From Haloarcula argentinensis DSM 12282 (lineage in GTDB: Archaea > Halobacteriota > Halobacteria > Halobacteriales > Haloarculaceae): a DNA stretch of 64,000 nt. Each line of letters begins with the position of its first letter. Position 1 is the stretch's first letter. The stretch spans positions 96,580-160,579 of the forward strand of contig AOLX01000014.1 of assembly GCA_000336895.1 (NCBI GenBank). Reading direction: 5' to 3'. The notes under the pieces are model-generated. The model saw only the letters and a list, made by a program, of their open reading frames with translations. It had not been told where the DNA came from and ran no database searches. A program made the position numbers and the translations under genes. Below, piece after piece: positions 62,826-64,000 of the stretch.

Positions 62826-64000
62826 ATGAGTGACGGCCGGAAGGGGCGAGTGCTGCTCATCGTAGCTGTGCTGGCCGTGGCAGTCGCGGCCCGACTGACG
62901 ACGCTCCACTGGACGCCGCTGCCCTCGACGCTAGACGGATTCGGATACGTCGCCCTGGCAAGGGACACGCTTCGGACCGGAACGTTTCCCCTCGCACGGT
63001 TCCGCGCGGACAACATCGTGTTTACCGCTGTTCTGACAGTCGTCGGCGCAATCACCGGTGAGCGGCCGCTGTACATCGCCCAGCCGGTCGTCGCGGTGAC
63101 CGGTGCGGCGTCCTGTCTGACGGCGATGGCGCTGGTCAAGCGCCTCGCGCAGTCGAGTCGGTGGCGTCACTCGCGGACGACGCTGGCAATGGGCATGGTC
63201 GGAATGGTGCTCGCGGTGGAGGGAATCTATCTCCGGCGGACTGGACAGACGGACGAGGAGGCGCTGGCGTTTCTCTTGCTTCCGCTGTTTGCGATTGCCG
63301 TCCATCGGTTGCTCACGACGGAGCGATACCGGCGTCGATGGGGCGCAGTTGTGGTCGTCCTGTTCGCTGCCTTCCCGCTCCTGCATACGTTCAGCTCGCT
63401 CATCGCTGGACTGGTACTGACGGGGGTGCTAGCCGCCCATCTCGCCAGGATTCCGTCGCGTCGGGACGCCGTCACTGCCCTCGCTGTCGTCGCGGGCTTC
63501 TGGGTGTACATCTGGGGGTACTACCGGATTGCAGAACGCTCGCTTCTGGAGGTCCCGTACGTCGACCGCGTCAGCGCATATCCGGGGCTGTTTCTCGCCT
63601 GGGTCGTCGTGCTGGTGGCGACGCTGGTCTGGTTCCAGCGGACGAGCGCTCGCCTGCAACGGGTGACCATCGGCGGTGCGGTCGGCCTCTGGTTCCTGAC
63701 GCTCGGCGCGAACGCGTTGCAGACCGTTTTCCCCGGGACACAGACCACGCCAGCGGGGCTCCTGGTGCTCGTCGCGGCCTTCGCCGTCCCGGTGGTGTTT
63801 GCGGTCGTCGGCCTCCCACGTGCGAGCCGCGACCGTCGACGGATCGGTCCAGTCGTGCTGGCGCTGCTGCTGGCACCGATTGTCATCGTGTACTTCTCGC
63901 TGACCGCCTCGCTGACGCCGGAGTACTACGGGACGGCGCTCCGCGGGCAGACGTTCGTCCATCTCCCCATGTTCGTACTCGCTGGCCTCGGCGTCGTGTC
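62826..64000 (+). CDS. polytopic membrane protein, GT-C-like (partial, runs off the window)
   Basis: At least 391 residues from ATG 62826, open to the end of the window. It has an N-terminal helix (RVLLIVAVLAVAVAARL), a loop with LDGFGYVALARDTLRTG, and about nine further helices. The first loop with acidic residues followed by many helices resembles GT-C glycosyltransferases. The overall plan is shared with the island protein at 33959, although identity is low. A TATA-like TAACTATCTTA (about 62787-62797) lies in promoter position. A surface-glycan role is inference; the C-terminal domain is not visible. Confidence 0.75.
   Translation, partial: MSDGRKGRVLLIVAVLAVAVAARLTTLHWTPLPSTLDGFGYVALARDTLRTGTFPLARFRADNIVFTAVLTVVGAITGERPLYIAQPVVAVTGAASCLTAMALVKRLAQSSRWRHSRTTLAMGMVGMVLAVEGIYLRRTGQTDEEALAFLLLPLFAIAVHRLLTTERYRRRWGAVVVVLFAAFPLLHTFSSLIAGLVLTGVLAAHLARIPSRRDAVTALAVVAGFWVYIWGYYRIAERSLLEVPYVDRVSAYPGLFLAWVVVLVATLVWFQRTSARLQRVTIGGAVGLWFLTLGANALQTVFPGTQTTPAGLLVLVAAFAVPVVFAVVGLPRASRDRRRIGPVVLALLLAPIVIVYFSLTASLTPEYYGTALRGQTFVHLPMFVLAGLGVV

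Overview
The window is chromosomal DNA from a haloarchaeon, most likely Haloarcula or a close relative. The evidence is high G+C over most of its length, strongly acidic proteins, Tat-type lipoprotein signals, a PGF-CTERM sorting signal, leaderless archaeal promoters (TATA box about 27 bp before the start codon), an Orc1/Cdc6 initiator, a SAMP-like ubiquitin-fold protein and archaeal small zinc-ribbon proteins. The species call is inference; no search was run.

Layout. 0-8 kb: tail of an unknown gene, a 102-nt tRNA-like gene with an abnormal anticodon region, a cupin, then the succinate dehydrogenase genes. sdhC-sdhD-sdhB lie together, but sdhA is cut off from them by about 3 kb holding a PAS histidine kinase, a truncated panE, an ABC-2 permease without an ATPase and a hairpin typical of haloarchaeal IS200/IS605-type element ends. 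8-13 kb: an AstE-like deacylase divergent from an ATP-grasp/retropepsin-like fusion, AlkA, CysE and an acyl-CoA dehydrogenase. 13-22 kb: a fused 3-hydroxyacyl-CoA dehydrogenase/enoyl-CoA hydratase, tRNA-Glu, two lipoproteins, a GlmU-like enzyme, two small proteins and an acyl-CoA synthetase. With the acyl-CoA dehydrogenase these supply most of a beta-oxidation route. 22-31 kb: YjbQ, then a tightly overlapping four-gene operon, prkA-prkA-DUF444-spoVR, the archaeal version of the PrkA/YeaH/SpoVR stress system.

32-44 kb is a visibly A+T-richer island of surface-glycan genes: two GT4 glycosyltransferases, a flippase, a polytopic GT-C-like protein and three alkaline-phosphatase-superfamily enzymes, one split in two. 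All three carry Thr where true sulfatases carry the formylglycine Cys/Ser. A third GT4 gene with normal base composition follows. Beside it, at 45.2-47.7 kb, is a replication origin: an orc1/cdc6 gene flanked by oppositely oriented copies of a roughly 19-bp repeat, with a further near-perfect copy inside the orc1 P-loop codons.

48-64 kb carries cell-envelope and housekeeping genes: two paralogous YdjM-like membrane proteins, a lipoprotein, a SAMP/MoaD protein, an acetamidase/formamidase, a second AstE-like protein and a DUF309 protein. tRNA-Leu(CAA) follows, with its 3' end repeated downstream as an integration scar. Next come tandem secreted BGTF-type surface proteins (one with and one without a PGF-CTERM anchor), a DUF1616 protein divergent from an Ig-like/DUF4129 protein, and a polytopic membrane protein that runs off the window. 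The best candidates for undescribed biology are the origin repeat family with its intragenic copy and the Thr-type AlkP-superfamily enzymes of the glycan island.
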